Positions 44,879 to 53,335 of a stretch of 64,000 bases of DNA are shown here, in pieces. A program made the translations under genes and the position numbers. This DNA is from Bacteroides sp. (GTDB taxonomy: Bacteria > Bacteroidota > Bacteroidia > Bacteroidales > Bacteroidaceae): positions 1 to 64,000 of the forward strand of contig SUXW01000006.1 of the NCBI GenBank assembly GCA_015060765.1. The letters are read 5' to 3'. Numbering within the stretch: the stretch's first letter is position 1; each line of letters opens with the position of its first letter. The notes beneath the pieces were generated by a model. That model had not been told where the DNA came from and ran no database searches. It saw only the letters and a program-made list of their open reading frames with translations.

Positions 44879-47617
44879 TTAAAGTTCTTTTTTTACATAT
44901 TCCAATTCTTCTGTAATTAATTTGCGAATTGCTTCAAACCCCTTTTGCTTGATTTCATCTTTCGTCAAATTAATCTGAGAATATTTCATGAAATAATCAG
45001 CTTTTGCATCTTCTACTTTTCTTTGCATTCGATTGACACCTTTAGTCTTTTGGTATTGATTGAAGAATTCATTAAACTCTTTTCTAATAGTGGCTTTATG
45101 ACGTTTAAACTGTTCAAACGCTTCGTCACGATATTGGCCCAATTTAACCCAATTATCATCCAATGCATCTCCCAATTCTTCACTCTTGAAATAGTACATA
45201 TTATCTTCATTCTTGATAAGATTAAAAATAAGACCTTTGACCCATAATTCAAGGCTATCATCAATTGCAGCTTTAGGATAAATACTATAATCTTCACGTT
45301 GCATTTTGTTATAAATATTTATATCAAAATGACAGCAACAATTACAATTATCATACTTATCTTTATAGGTAACTATAGGAGAAATTGCATAAGCAGGTAA
45401 CACTCCTAACTGGCGATATATAATGACTCTATCTTTCACTCCAATGCTTGCAAAATCCACATCAATATTACCTTGTAATAATTTCTTAAACTTATTGTCT
45501 TTATATAAACGAGAATCTTTCTTACTAGGAACACCTATATAATAACTGTTAGAAGGTCTTTCGTTAGGTGTATAACCTCTGTAATCATATTTAAGAAGAG
45601 GATTTGATTTATTAATGGCTATACGCAACATTTTTTCAAAACTATCTTCTTCCATATCATCCAAGACATTGTCTATTGTTTTATTAGCAAGTTCTTTAGA
45701 TGTAGTCAATCTATTTGTGTAATCCAATAGGACGTTTATAATCTCATCAGCATTTTTTAAATCAAAATCAAATATTCCATTCGTTAATGTCAAACCTTTT
45801 AGAAATTCTGAGATTTGTATTTCTTCATCTTTTATTTGTATCTGACCTACATATTGTTGAGCCAAATCAATTTGGAACGTTTGTGAAGCTCTACCTACTC
45901 GGTTTTGTATCTCAGCAATTCTATTAGTCAACTCTGCTGATATACCCATCAACATTTTCTTGATATTGCTTATTTTAGTATACATATCAATCAATGCGGT
46001 TTGCAAACCATTATAAAATGTAATAGCAGCATTTCGTCTGATTATTTCACGTTCACATATTGCCTTTCGTGTTGCTACTTCCATTACACCATTAGCATAT
46101 TCTTCAAGAACACTTCCTCTCTTGAAAAATCTACCATTGTAGTCAGATAAATCTTTAATAGCTATTTTTAAAGATGATTCAATTTTTGGCAATTGTTCCT
46201 TTAGCTCTTCAACTTCATTATTCATTTCATTTAAAAAAAGATTAACCTGTGCTTGAATGGCAACGATGATGTTTTCAACACCGCCTATACCACATTCTTG
46301 ATTAATCTCCTTTTTAATTAACTTATGAAGTTCATCAACAACTCTATTGCTTAATTCTTTAATTTTTCCATCAACAATACCATCTTTAGGCTTTGCAGTA
46401 TTTAAATAGCTATCAACTTCCGATGTAGCATTAGCTTTATCATCAATGGATGTGAATTGGAATGATGGTTGTTTAGGCAAAATATAATCAATAACATTGT
46501 CAAATCCATTATTTTCCCTAATGTTTACTTCAGGTGAGTCTATCCATGCATTAACAATGGTATCAGTATCTATACAACTATTCAACAAACGTTCAATTAA
46601 TCTTTTGGCTGCTTTGTCTGCATAAATATCTCTAAGATCTTCTCCATGAAACATGATTTCGCATACACCAAGACCCGCAGCCCAAGCTTTCTTTTTCTCA
46701 ATATCCATAGAGCCTTCACGGATATTCTTCTCAAGATTATCACTAACACTGGCTGCAGCAGTTGATAATTCACCAGCAGATGTAACCAAAGCCAAGCTAA
46801 CCATTTCAGTTAATTGGTCAACATGCAAATAAGTATCATTGTTTGAATTTTTATTGTCTACAAAAAAGAATGCATTAAAAGGTTTGTCATTGGTGTGTTG
46901 TACATAATTAATGTAGTCAAAAGCAACTTTATCACTATTTAAATTCAAATGCATCAACCAATCCAAATCCTGAATAGCACCATATGCATTCGGCTTTACT
47001 TTTGCCATACCCGTTGTTGACATTGCTTCAAATACATCTGGTAAAATACCATATCCTGTCAACTTACATTGCGGAGCACATTTACGCAATAAATATGCCA
47101 TATTTAAGAATGTACCACATCCAGTTCCACCACATACAGAGAATATCATGTGAATTTCCACTTCGGTAGAAAGTAATTCATAACCCATATTACTGGATAT
47201 TGTTGCATTTGTAATATCATCTATACGTGTTCTAATTTTATGTTCAACATCTACATGATTAACAGTCAAAGCAAAACGGCCGTTACTTCTTACTTGTCCG
47301 GCTCCCAATGTCATTGACGTTAATGCATATAAATTCTCTTCAGGCAACCATCCAAAATGATTCTTATTTACTTCGTATATAGGTCTGGCATCATCCACTC
47401 TAATAGGTAATTGTTCATCAGGACTTAACGAAACTTTACCATATTTAGATTCCAGTTCTTTTTTATAAACGCCTCCATCTGTATCTACACCCAAGAATCC
47501 TATCATAGGAGGGACTTTTCCATAAGTCTCCAAAAAAGTCTTTTTTGTATTGAGCAATGCACTCATACCTGTACCGCCTAATCCAACATATAGGCATCTT
47601 CTAATCTTTGTTGCCAT
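44879..47617 (-). CDS. Tubulin/FtsZ-like GTPase (Tubulin_2 type)
   Basis: The 912-residue protein starts RRCLYVGLGGTGMSALLNTKK, a glycine-rich nucleotide-binding loop (12-17). It has GVDTDGG near 43 and the tubulin signature as VCGGTGCGTF (162-170). The segment FEAMSTTGMAKVKPNAYGAIQDLDWLM is typical of the divergent Tubulin_2 family. Residues after about 400 are long helices and coiled coil. Such proteins are distinct from cell-division FtsZ (about 380 residues) and have been proposed to act in membrane remodelling. It is the central gene of the lipoprotein-vWA-membrane-tubulin-protease operon. Confidence 0.82.
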   Translation of the reverse strand: MATKIRRCLYVGLGGTGMSALLNTKKTFLETYGKVPPMIGFLGVDTDGGVYKKELESKYGKVSLSPDEQLPIRVDDARPIYEVNKNHFGWLPEENLYALTSMTLGAGQVRSNGRFALTVNHVDVEHKIRTRIDDITNATISSNMGYELLSTEVEIHMIFSVCGGTGCGTFLNMAYLLRKCAPQCKLTGYGILPDVFEAMSTTGMAKVKPNAYGAIQDLDWLMHLNLNSDKVAFDYINYVQHTNDKPFNAFFFVDNKNSNNDTYLHVDQLTEMVSLALVTSAGELSTAAASVSDNLEKNIREGSMDIEKKKAWAAGLGVCEIMFHGEDLRDIYADKAAKRLIERLLNSCIDTDTIVNAWIDSPEVNIRENNGFDNVIDYILPKQPSFQFTSIDDKANATSEVDSYLNTAKPKDGIVDGKIKELSNRVVDELHKLIKKEINQECGIGGVENIIVAIQAQVNLFLNEMNNEVEELKEQLPKIESSLKIAIKDLSDYNGRFFKRGSVLEEYANGVMEVATRKAICEREIIRRNAAITFYNGLQTALIDMYTKISNIKKMLMGISAELTNRIAEIQNRVGRASQTFQIDLAQQYVGQIQIKDEEIQISEFLKGLTLTNGIFDFDLKNADEIINVLLDYTNRLTTSKELANKTIDNVLDDMEEDSFEKMLRIAINKSNPLLKYDYRGYTPNERPSNSYYIGVPSKKDSRLYKDNKFKKLLQGNIDVDFASIGVKDRVIIYRQLGVLPAYAISPIVTYKDKYDNCNCCCHFDINIYNKMQREDYSIYPKAAIDDSLELWVKGLIFNLIKNEDNMYYFKSEELGDALDDNWVKLGQYRDEAFEQFKRHKATIRKEFNEFFNQYQKTKGVNRMQRKVEDAKADYFMKYSQINLTKDEIKQKGFEAIRKLITEELEYVKKEL

Positions 47618-47641
47618 AATATTTATAATTTTAGTTACTAT

Positions 47642-48553
47642 TTACGATAATGTTATTTTAACTTTCACATTTAATGATGAATGTTCTATTTCATATTCCA
47701 TTTGTTTATTCAACGATGTTGTGAAAGGATTAATGGTATACTTACGGTTACCGACAAATCTACCTCCTTTTCCTTTGGGTTGAATCTCCCATTCGTCAGG
47801 CCACAATTCATTTTTTTCATATACAATCTTTCCCGTAAACATTCTATTGATGGGACCTTGTTTTTTAGAGGAATTAGTTATCACTAATTTTCTTGCACCA
47901 TATATACGTTTGGTGGAAAAATAGATTCCATCAGTAAATTGTATATTGCCTATTTTAAAAGTAGGATATATTATAGGTTTTATAATGAAGAACCAAATCA
48001 AAATAAGACCAATCAGCACTAACAAACTGATATTCAATCCCAATTTCAAAGGATTGACGATGTCATTCTTTTCAGCTTTTAATTCTAAGAGCAAAGGCAA
48101 TGAATCTTCTTCTGTAGCAAACTCATTGATACGATCAAAGCCTCCATTATCCAAGACTTTCAAGAACCATTTGTGTATTCCTTCTTTAGCTTCCGGAGTA
48201 AATTCAATACCTAATTGAATTTCTTTATCTTGAGGTGTAATTAACAATATATTGTTTTCACAAAGGACATCGTTTTTATATAGACGTATTTCATCCTTTA
48301 CAGGAATATAAGACTCTTCTTCTGTCTTTTTATACAATCCGAACTTTACATTGCCCACACGACCATTTGCGTCTTCATTAGTTTCAAAGCAAATTGTCTT
48401 AGTCATTTTTATGGGTTCATAATCCTTGAACAGAAAATCTGTATAATAATCTGTTTCTCCCCACAACATTGAAGTATCCATTTCTTTCTCACCACAAGAA
48501 ACAAATATACTCGCAATGAATGCTATAACGATAAAATGATTAATCCTTAACAT
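47642..48553 (-). CDS. Lipoprotein with an internal transmembrane helix and cytoplasmic tail
   Basis: I do not recognise this 303-residue protein. It has a lipobox (IAFIASIFVSC, Cys20), a periplasmic region of about 150 residues, a strong transmembrane helix at about 171-194 (LGLNISLLVLIGLILIWFFI) and a C-terminal beta-rich domain of about 105 residues that should face the cytoplasm. This could link the secreted vWA protein to the cytoplasmic tubulin-like protein. It overlaps the vWA gene end by 14 bases and lies 24 bases before the tubulin-like gene. Confidence 0.7.
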   Translation of the reverse strand: MLRINHFIVIAFIASIFVSCGEKEMDTSMLWGETDYYTDFLFKDYEPIKMTKTICFETNEDANGRVGNVKFGLYKKTEEESYIPVKDEIRLYKNDVLCENNILLITPQDKEIQLGIEFTPEAKEGIHKWFLKVLDNGGFDRINEFATEEDSLPLLLELKAEKNDIVNPLKLGLNISLLVLIGLILIWFFIIKPIIYPTFKIGNIQFTDGIYFSTKRIYGARKLVITNSSKKQGPINRMFTGKIVYEKNELWPDEWEIQPKGKGGRFVGNRKYTINPFTTSLNKQMEYEIEHSSLNVKVKITLS

Positions 48554-49541
48554 ACACTTTCAATATTTTTTCGGGTTTATTTATCAATTCCAAACAACAT
48601 TCTTCATTCAGTAATGAAACCAAAGGATACAATTCTTTATTCTCCACTTCAAAATAAAGAGAAATCTTTTCATTGGCATCCTGAGGTAAAGCATGCTTCA
48701 AAGAGTCATAACTTTGTTTTTGCTTAAGATCAAGTTTAATTTGACCATTATTAATGGTAGTTGTTTGGTCAATTTCTACATATGGATTAGAATTACAATA
48801 ACAATGCACTTTCAAATCGTCAGGTATAGTTGTTTTCTTTTTACAATCTACCCTAACTATCAGTTTCTTTCCTGCATCATCCTTTATGTTATACTTTAAA
48901 TTGTCTTGAGGTAACAATTCCACGAAGTTAAAATCGGTTCCTTCACCTTTATACATACGACATGCTCCATCAATCGCTTCTATCAACTTGTCGTTTTTCG
49001 CAAATTGAGTGAGCATAACATAAAATGCATATGCATCATTCTTTTCTGCAAAATCACACCATTTACGTATAACATCCAATAGTGTTTCCAATGGGTATCT
49101 CTTATCATTTTGTTCTCCATCAGTCAAAAGAATAAGGACATTACGCTTATCCGGTTTTATTAATGTATTCATGACTTCTGTCATGGGTACAGTGATATTG
49201 GTACTTGTTGTATCTATATATACTGCAGACTTTATCTTATTAATGATTTCTTTTTTTCCAGCATCTGTAGCTTTTACATTCCATTTATCAAGAATACTTG
49301 TTTGGAATGGAAATACCCATATTTCTGTTTGTTCATCAATGATTGTATTGATGTCTTTTTCTAATGCAGTTATTACTTTATCATAGATATCAGGTGTTCT
49401 ACCTTGAAATCCTTTCATAGACAAAGTAACGTCCCACAGATAAATTCGTCTTTCGTTCTTAAAACGATTTTGTTGTGCCACAACATCTACTGAAAATGCA
49501 TAAACGACACAAAAGAAGAAGAATAATTTAAAACCTTTCAT
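48540..49541 (-). CDS. Secreted von Willebrand factor A (vWA) domain protein
   Basis: The start at 49541 (MKGFKLFFFFCVVYAFSVDVVAQQ) gives a signal peptide and sits 4 bases after the preceding lipoprotein gene; a longer frame would overlap that gene. The 333-residue protein has a vWA fold with a MIDAS variant: DVTLS (37-41, DxTxS instead of DxSxS), a Thr near 114-117 and LLTDGEQND at about 139-147. A beta-rich C-terminal part follows. vWA domains bind partner proteins through a metal ion, so it is probably the periplasmic adhesive part of the operon's complex. Confidence 0.8.
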   Translation of the reverse strand: MKGFKLFFFFCVVYAFSVDVVAQQNRFKNERRIYLWDVTLSMKGFQGRTPDIYDKVITALEKDINTIIDEQTEIWVFPFQTSILDKWNVKATDAGKKEIINKIKSAVYIDTTSTNITVPMTEVMNTLIKPDKRNVLILLTDGEQNDKRYPLETLLDVIRKWCDFAEKNDAYAFYVMLTQFAKNDKLIEAIDGACRMYKGEGTDFNFVELLPQDNLKYNIKDDAGKKLIVRVDCKKKTTIPDDLKVHCYCNSNPYVEIDQTTTINNGQIKLDLKQKQSYDSLKHALPQDANEKISLYFEVENKELYPLVSLLNEECCLELINKPEKILKVYVKD

Positions 49542-49545
49542 CGTT

Positions 49546-49911
49546 TTATTCCAATATATCATTAATAAATTCAGAAGCCTGTTCACCCAAATCCTTTAAA
49601 GCACTACCTACATCTTTCAAACCTTGTTTGGCCATAACAGCATAGTACCGGGTTTTCAGTTCGAGAATCAAATCTTCATCATTAGAAGATAATTCATTCT
49701 CAAATTTATTGTAGTAAGTTTCACTAAAATCAAGATACTTTTTCTTAATGGAAGTAAGTTCTTCGGAAGAAAAACTTTTTTTCTGTTCTATACCAATTAC
49801 AAAGTTTTCAAAAGACTTCAAATAAGCTTCTTTTGTATTGATGCCGCAAGAAATAAGCAATACGACCATACATAAACAAAGAAATGAACTAATCAATCTG
49901 CGTATGTTCAT
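49546..49911 (-). CDS. Small lipoprotein, first gene of the tubulin-like operon (DUF6565-like)
   Basis: The 121-residue protein has a lipoprotein signal (FLCLCMVVLLISC, lipidated Cys near 22) and a mature part of about 100 residues predicted to be helical (EAYLKSFENFVIGIEQ..., SETYYNKFENELSSNDEDL). It resembles small Bacteroidetes lipoproteins of the DUF6565 type, a recall-based comparison. No catalytic residues are evident. It heads the operon and lies 4 bases before the vWA gene. Confidence 0.7.
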   Translation of the reverse strand: MNIRRLISSFLCLCMVVLLISCGINTKEAYLKSFENFVIGIEQKKSFSSEELTSIKKKYLDFSETYYNKFENELSSNDEDLILELKTRYYAVMAKQGLKDVGSALKDLGEQASEFINDILE

Positions 49912-49947
49912 AGTAGTACATTTAAGGTTTATAGCCTATTGTCCGCA

Positions 49948-49959
49948 GATTCCCGAATC
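49948..49959. promoter_or_regulatory. Palindrome upstream of the tubulin-like operon
   Basis: GATTCCCGAATC has 5-bp inverted arms (GATTC/GAATC) and lies 37-48 bases before the first ATG of the operon. It could be an operator. Confidence 0.3.
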
Positions 49960-49984
49960 AGACGATTTATTGATTATTATATAC

Positions 49985-50024
49985 AAAAAAGACGTGGAAC
50001 CTGTACCTGTTACTCGTTCCACGT
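49985..50024 (-). terminator. Rho-independent terminator or attenuator upstream of the tubulin-like operon
   Basis: On the minus strand ACGTGGAAC (50016-50024) and GTTCCACGT (49992-50000) form a perfect 9-bp stem followed by C and six Ts. It lies 74 bases upstream of the operon's first gene and on the same strand. Confidence 0.75.
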
Positions 50025-50086
50025 TTAGAGGCCTTCGCATTGCCCAGCTTGTCGAAACGAGCAACGCAGAAGCCCCACGCCGATAT
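49985..50086 (-). ncRNA. Candidate structured RNA ending at the terminator
   Basis: Directly upstream of the terminator on the minus strand, 50029-50074 folds into a long interrupted hairpin: GGCTTC, GCGTTGC and CTCG pair with CAAG, GCAATGC and GAAGGCC around a TTTCGA loop. A long stem with bulges followed by a terminator is the look of an independent small RNA such as 6S/Bacteroidales-1 RNA, or of a leader that controls the operon. The class cannot be assigned without a covariance search. The 5' end is not determined. Confidence 0.45.
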
Positions 50087-50297
50087 GTATATAACAATCT
50101 ATCCGTACTTATAAACTATAAAGTACGTTAGTGTATATAAACACACCCGGGACATCTACCGTTGCTTAGTTTTTGACAAGCTTTTGAAAGGTGCGAAGTT
50201 TCTAAACGTCAAAACATAAGCGTAAGTAAACGCCTTTTCCTAAAATATTCCCCACCCCCCAGCCTCTTTTAAAAAGCTTCGGCGTGAAGAACATTTG

Positions 50298-50305
50298 CAA
50301 ACATA
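50298..50305 (-). promoter_or_regulatory. Possible -7 element driving the candidate RNA or operon
   Basis: TATGTTTG on the minus strand matches TAnnTTTG. It is the only clear match I found between the deacetylase gene and the tubulin-like operon. Confidence 0.35.
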
Positions 50306-50369
50306 TAAAATTAATTTATAAAAAGAAAAGAAATGTGAAGAAAAATATAACAAGAGTTTAAATGTGCAT

Positions 50370-50485
50370 TTTTACCTACATCCCTACAGCGTCCCTGTGT
50401 ATCAAGACATTAACCCTTACGGGAGCTTGATTTTACCTACATGAAAAGGCATTTTTCCCTACATTATTAGGTGTTTTACCTACAT
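50370..50485 (+). repeat. Four TTTTACCTACAT motifs
   Basis: Copies lie at 50370-50381, 50431-50442, 50453-50464 (TTTTCCCTACAT) and 50474-50485. The last three are spaced 22 and 21 bases apart, about two helical turns. A related inverted pair, AGGTAAAATGCA (50523-50534) and TGCATTTACCT (50582-50592), follows. Confidence 0.65.
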
Positions 50486-50606
50486 TTTTGGGATAATAAC
50501 AACGCATTTAAAAGATGAAACGAGGTAAAATGCAACTATAAAAAGAAGGTATATCCATATAAATTCACTTAAAATGCTATATGCATTTACCTAAAAAAGT
50601 AGTTCT

Positions 50607-50700
50607 AAAACCAAATCAGCGTCGCCGATTCTGTGATCCGCGTGGCCGATTGACGAATCAGCGTCGGCGATCGCAGAATCGGCACCGCTGATTTGGTTTT
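50607..50700. repeat. 94-bp palindromic element made of four 21-bp units
   Basis: Outer arms AAAACCAAATCAGCG (50607-50621) and CGCTGATTTGGTTTT (50686-50700) are perfect 15-bp inverted repeats. Inner arms GCCGATTCTG (50624-50633) and CAGAATCGGC (50674-50683) are also perfect, and GATC pairs with GATC further in, closing on GATT-GACG-AATC. Unit starts at 50615, 50636, 50657 and 50678 are exactly 21 bases apart, each of the form ATCnGCGnnGnCGATT. Confidence 0.85.
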
Positions 50701-50805
50701 CTTTCGGCATTTTTAGTACTTTACATATAGATTATTTATACTTTATATAGGGATATAATCATTTTTATTCTTCAGGAAAGATTCAATCAGGTCCGACCCC
50801 ATCTG

Positions 50806-50909
50806 TTGCAAGAGTGGCAAGAACACGAATGCTCTTGCCACCTTATTTCCGATGAATATCAATGATTTAGAACCCCGTTGCAAGAATGGCAAGGGATTCG
50901 ATGTTCTTG
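50806..50909 (+). repeat. Pair of 32-bp direct repeats
   Basis: Copies at 50806-50837 and 50878-50909 share TTGCAAGA(G/A)TGGCAAG, then CGA and ATG(C/T)TCTTG, with about six differences. The first copy also contains an 8-bp hairpin (TGGCAAGA/TCTTGCCA). They lie just past the deacetylase 3' end. Confidence 0.6.
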
Positions 50910-50920
50910 TAGTAGAAGTA

Positions 50921-51634
50921 TCAATCGGTCAGTACATTGCTATAAAGTTTATTTCTTTCGGGAGTAACATTCTTGACCTTGAACAGTTCGGGAACGGTAA
51001 CAAACTGGTATCCCTGTTCCTTCAAGGTTGGAATGATTACATCGAGAGCAGCAACCGTCGAATCATTGCCTTCAAAGTCGTGCAAGAGGATAATCTGTCC
51101 GTCGGCAGCATTCTTGATGACCATTTCTGCACGTTGGGCAGCAGTTACTTGGGGTTCCCAATCGTTGCATCCTATACCACAAATAAAGGGTAGTTCGATG
51201 TTTTCGTACATCACATCATTGACCGCAATGAATGGAGGACGGAAGAAAGTAGGACGTACTCCTAAATACTTTTCGACCATGGCCGAAGTATATTCTATTT
51301 CATCCTTTATCTGTTGGGCAGTGAGTTGAGGCATGGCAGTGTGTGTCTGCGAATGGTTCTGAATATCGCATCCCATATCGAATGCCCGCTTCATCACCAC
51401 TGCACTCTCTTCGTTGATATTCTTTCCAATAACGAAGAACGATCCTTTTACATCATGCTTTTCCAGCATATCGAGCATCTTGACGGTGGTAGTGACATTG
51501 GGTCCGTCATCAAAGCTCAATGCTATGAGTTTCGAAGATTCAATGCTGTCGGTCTTTACTTCCTGACCGGCTTTCTGATTTTGTCCGCAACCGAAGAACA
51601 TACCTACAGCTGCCATTAACAATAACTTTTTCAT
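50921..51634 (-). CDS. Polysaccharide deacetylase lipoprotein (CE4 / NodB fold)
   Basis: I chose the ATG at 51634 (MKKLLLMAAVGMFFGC), which gives a standard lipobox; an upstream ATG at 51655 overlaps the fhs stop by one base and is also possible. The 237-residue protein has the CE4 motifs: SFDDGPN (catalytic base and metal Asp), NHSQTH (metal His-x3-His), RPPF and a late LLHDFEGN. It removes acetyl groups from a cell-wall or extracellular polysaccharide. It is the last gene of an SPFH-fhs-deacetylase run. Confidence 0.88.
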   Translation of the reverse strand: MKKLLLMAAVGMFFGCGQNQKAGQEVKTDSIESSKLIALSFDDGPNVTTTVKMLDMLEKHDVKGSFFVIGKNINEESAVVMKRAFDMGCDIQNHSQTHTAMPQLTAQQIKDEIEYTSAMVEKYLGVRPTFFRPPFIAVNDVMYENIELPFICGIGCNDWEPQVTAAQRAEMVIKNAADGQIILLHDFEGNDSTVAALDVIIPTLKEQGYQFVTVPELFKVKNVTPERNKLYSNVLTD

Positions 51635-51654
51635 GGTCTTATGTTTTAGATTCA

Positions 51655-53322
51655 TTATGACAATCCTTCTATTTCTCCATTAACGATATCAATATGCAAG
51701 GCCTGAGGTTCTTTAGGCAATCCCGGCATACGCATAATTTCTCCGGCAATCACCACCAACATTTCGGCGCCGGCATTGATGACTATATCCTGTACATGGA
51801 ATTCAAAATCGTTCACCGCGCCATAGAGTTTCGGATCTGTAGAGAAAGAATATTGCGTCTTCGCTATACAGATAGGGAAACGGGTGTAACCCAATGTTTC
51901 GATCATCTTCAATTTTTTGCGGGCTGTAGCACCATAAGTAATCAAATTGGCTCCATACAAGTTGCATGCTACCTTTGACACTTTTTCTTCCACCGTATCC
52001 TCATCTACATAGGTGTGGTTAAGAGGTTCCGATGGTTGCTTTTCAATCGTTTCCACTACCAGTTGCGCTAATTCCTTCGCTCCTTCTCCTCCATCGGTAA
52101 AGGCATTGTTGACGGCAAATCCCACTCCTTGGTCCTCGCAGTGCTGGCGTACATAGGCTATTTCTTCATTACTATCATCACCATAACGATTGAAAGCCAC
52201 TACCACTTGTTGACCGAAGGAATGCAGATTGCGCAGATGCTTGTCCATATTGGCAATACCTTTCTTCAGCGCTTCAAGGTTGGCTTCCTTTATCTTGTCT
52301 TGCGATACTCCGCCATGCATCTTCAAGGCACGGGCAGTAACTACCAATACCGTAAGTTTCGGTGCGATACCTGCTTTCCTACATTTGATGTTATAGAATT
52401 TTTCGGCACCCAAGTCGGCACCGAATCCAGCTTCCGTAATGGTATAGTCACCGAAAGTCATGGCCAACTTAGTAGCAAGGATGGAATTGCATCCATGAGC
52501 AATATTCGCAAAGGGTCCTCCATGTATAAAGGCAGGCGTATGTTCGGTTGTCTGCACCAAATTGGGCGACAAGGCATCTTTCAGCAATACAGTAATGGCA
52601 CCGGCTACTCCCAAATCCTTGACAGTAAAAGGATTTCCTTCGTAAGTAAATCCAAGCAGGATATTCTCAATGCGTCGACGCAAGTCGTCTTCGTCTGTCG
52701 AAAGACAAAGGATAGCCATAATTTCGGATGCCGGTGTGATATCGAATCCCGATTCTTGCGTAATGCCGTTGGTCTTCGGTCCCAATCCGGTAACGATATA
52801 ACGAAGCGAACGATCGTTCACATCGAGAACGCGTTTCCACAACACTTCCTTCAACCCGATACCATTGTCGCGGTTCTGATACATATAATTATCGAGCAAG
52901 GCCGAAATCATGTTATGAGCCGAAGTGATGGCATGGAAATCGCCCGTAAAATGCAGGTTTATCTTTTCCATAGGTAATACTTGGGCGTATCCCCCTCCTG
53001 CTGCTCCACCTTTCATTCCGAAACAAGGTCCCAACGATGGTTCCCGAAGAGCAACGATGGCCTTCTTACCTATCTTGTTCAATCCAAGTGCCAACCCGAT
53101 GGATACCGTAGTCTTTCCAATACCTGCTTTCGTGGGTGTAATGGCAGTTACCAATATCAGGTTGTTGTTCCGTACTTTTTCGTCATCTATCAGTTTCTCG
53201 TCTACTTTAGCTATATAGCGTCCGTAGTTGCTGATATGCTCCAATGGAATATCAGCATCCATGGCTACCTTCTTAATCTTTTTCAGCTCGATGCTACGAG
53301 CTATTTCAATGTCTGATTTCAT
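51655..53322 (-). CDS. fhs: Formate-tetrahydrofolate ligase
   Basis: The 555-residue enzyme makes 10-formyl-tetrahydrofolate from formate, THF and ATP. It has the P-loop [19 protein letters not shown] near residue 65 and the family signature [20 protein letters not shown]. The C-terminal region includes [13 protein letters not shown] and [18 protein letters not shown]. Length is normal. It lies 13 bases after the SPFH gene. It supplies one-carbon units alongside the glycine and serine genes in this window, though not in their operons. Confidence 0.96.
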   Translation of the reverse strand: MKSDIEIARSIELKKIKKVAMDADIPLEHISNYGRYIAKVDEKLIDDEKVRNNNLILVTAITPTKAGIGKTTVSIGLALGLNKIGKKAIVALREPSLGPCFGMKGGAAGGGYAQVLPMEKINLHFTGDFHAITSAHNMISALLDNYMYQNRDNGIGLKEVLWKRVLDVNDRSLRYIVTGLGPKTNGITQESGFDITPASEIMAILCLSTDEDDLRRRIENILLGFTYEGNPFTVKDLGVAGAITVLLKDALSPNLVQTTEHTPAFIHGGPFANIAHGCNSILATKLAMTFGDYTITEAGFGADLGAEKFYNIKCRKAGIAPKLTVLVVTARALKMHGGVSQDKIKEANLEALKKGIANMDKHLRNLHSFGQQVVVAFNRYGDDSNEEIAYVRQHCEDQGVGFAVNNAFTDGGEGAKELAQLVVETIEKQPSEPLNHTYVDEDTVEEKVSKVACNLYGANLITYGATARKKLKMIETLGYTRFPICIAKTQYSFSTDPKLYGAVNDFEFHVQDIVINAGAEMLVVIAGEIMRMPGLPKEPQALHIDIVNGEIEGLS

Positions 53323-53335
53323 TCTTTATATATTC

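Larger units (their letters stand above)
49912..50920. other. 1 kb non-coding region upstream of the tubulin-like operon
   Basis: No protein gene is supported. It contains the operon leader, the terminator and candidate RNA, an inverted repeat around 50105-50130, a possible minus-strand -7 box (TATGTTTG, 50298-50305), repeated TTTTACCTACAT motifs, the 94-bp palindromic element and a pair of 32-bp direct repeats. Confidence 0.7.

Noticed and set aside
49838-50131. Plus-strand 97-codon ORF
   Set aside because: It runs antisense across the lipoprotein gene start, the terminator and the structured hairpin, and has no family resemblance.
50607-50700. CRISPR-like array from the regularly spaced 21-bp units
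   Set aside because: Units are only 21 bases with about 5 variable bases between cores, there are no spacers of normal length and no cas genes are in the window. The units also pair with each other as a palindrome.
50298-50700. Replication origin because of repeats and AT-rich DNA
   Set aside because: No TTATNCACA-type DnaA boxes were seen and no dnaA or dnaN genes are adjacent.
52129-52977. Plus-strand 282-codon ORF inside fhs
   Set aside because: It is antisense to a highly conserved gene with no recognisable domain.
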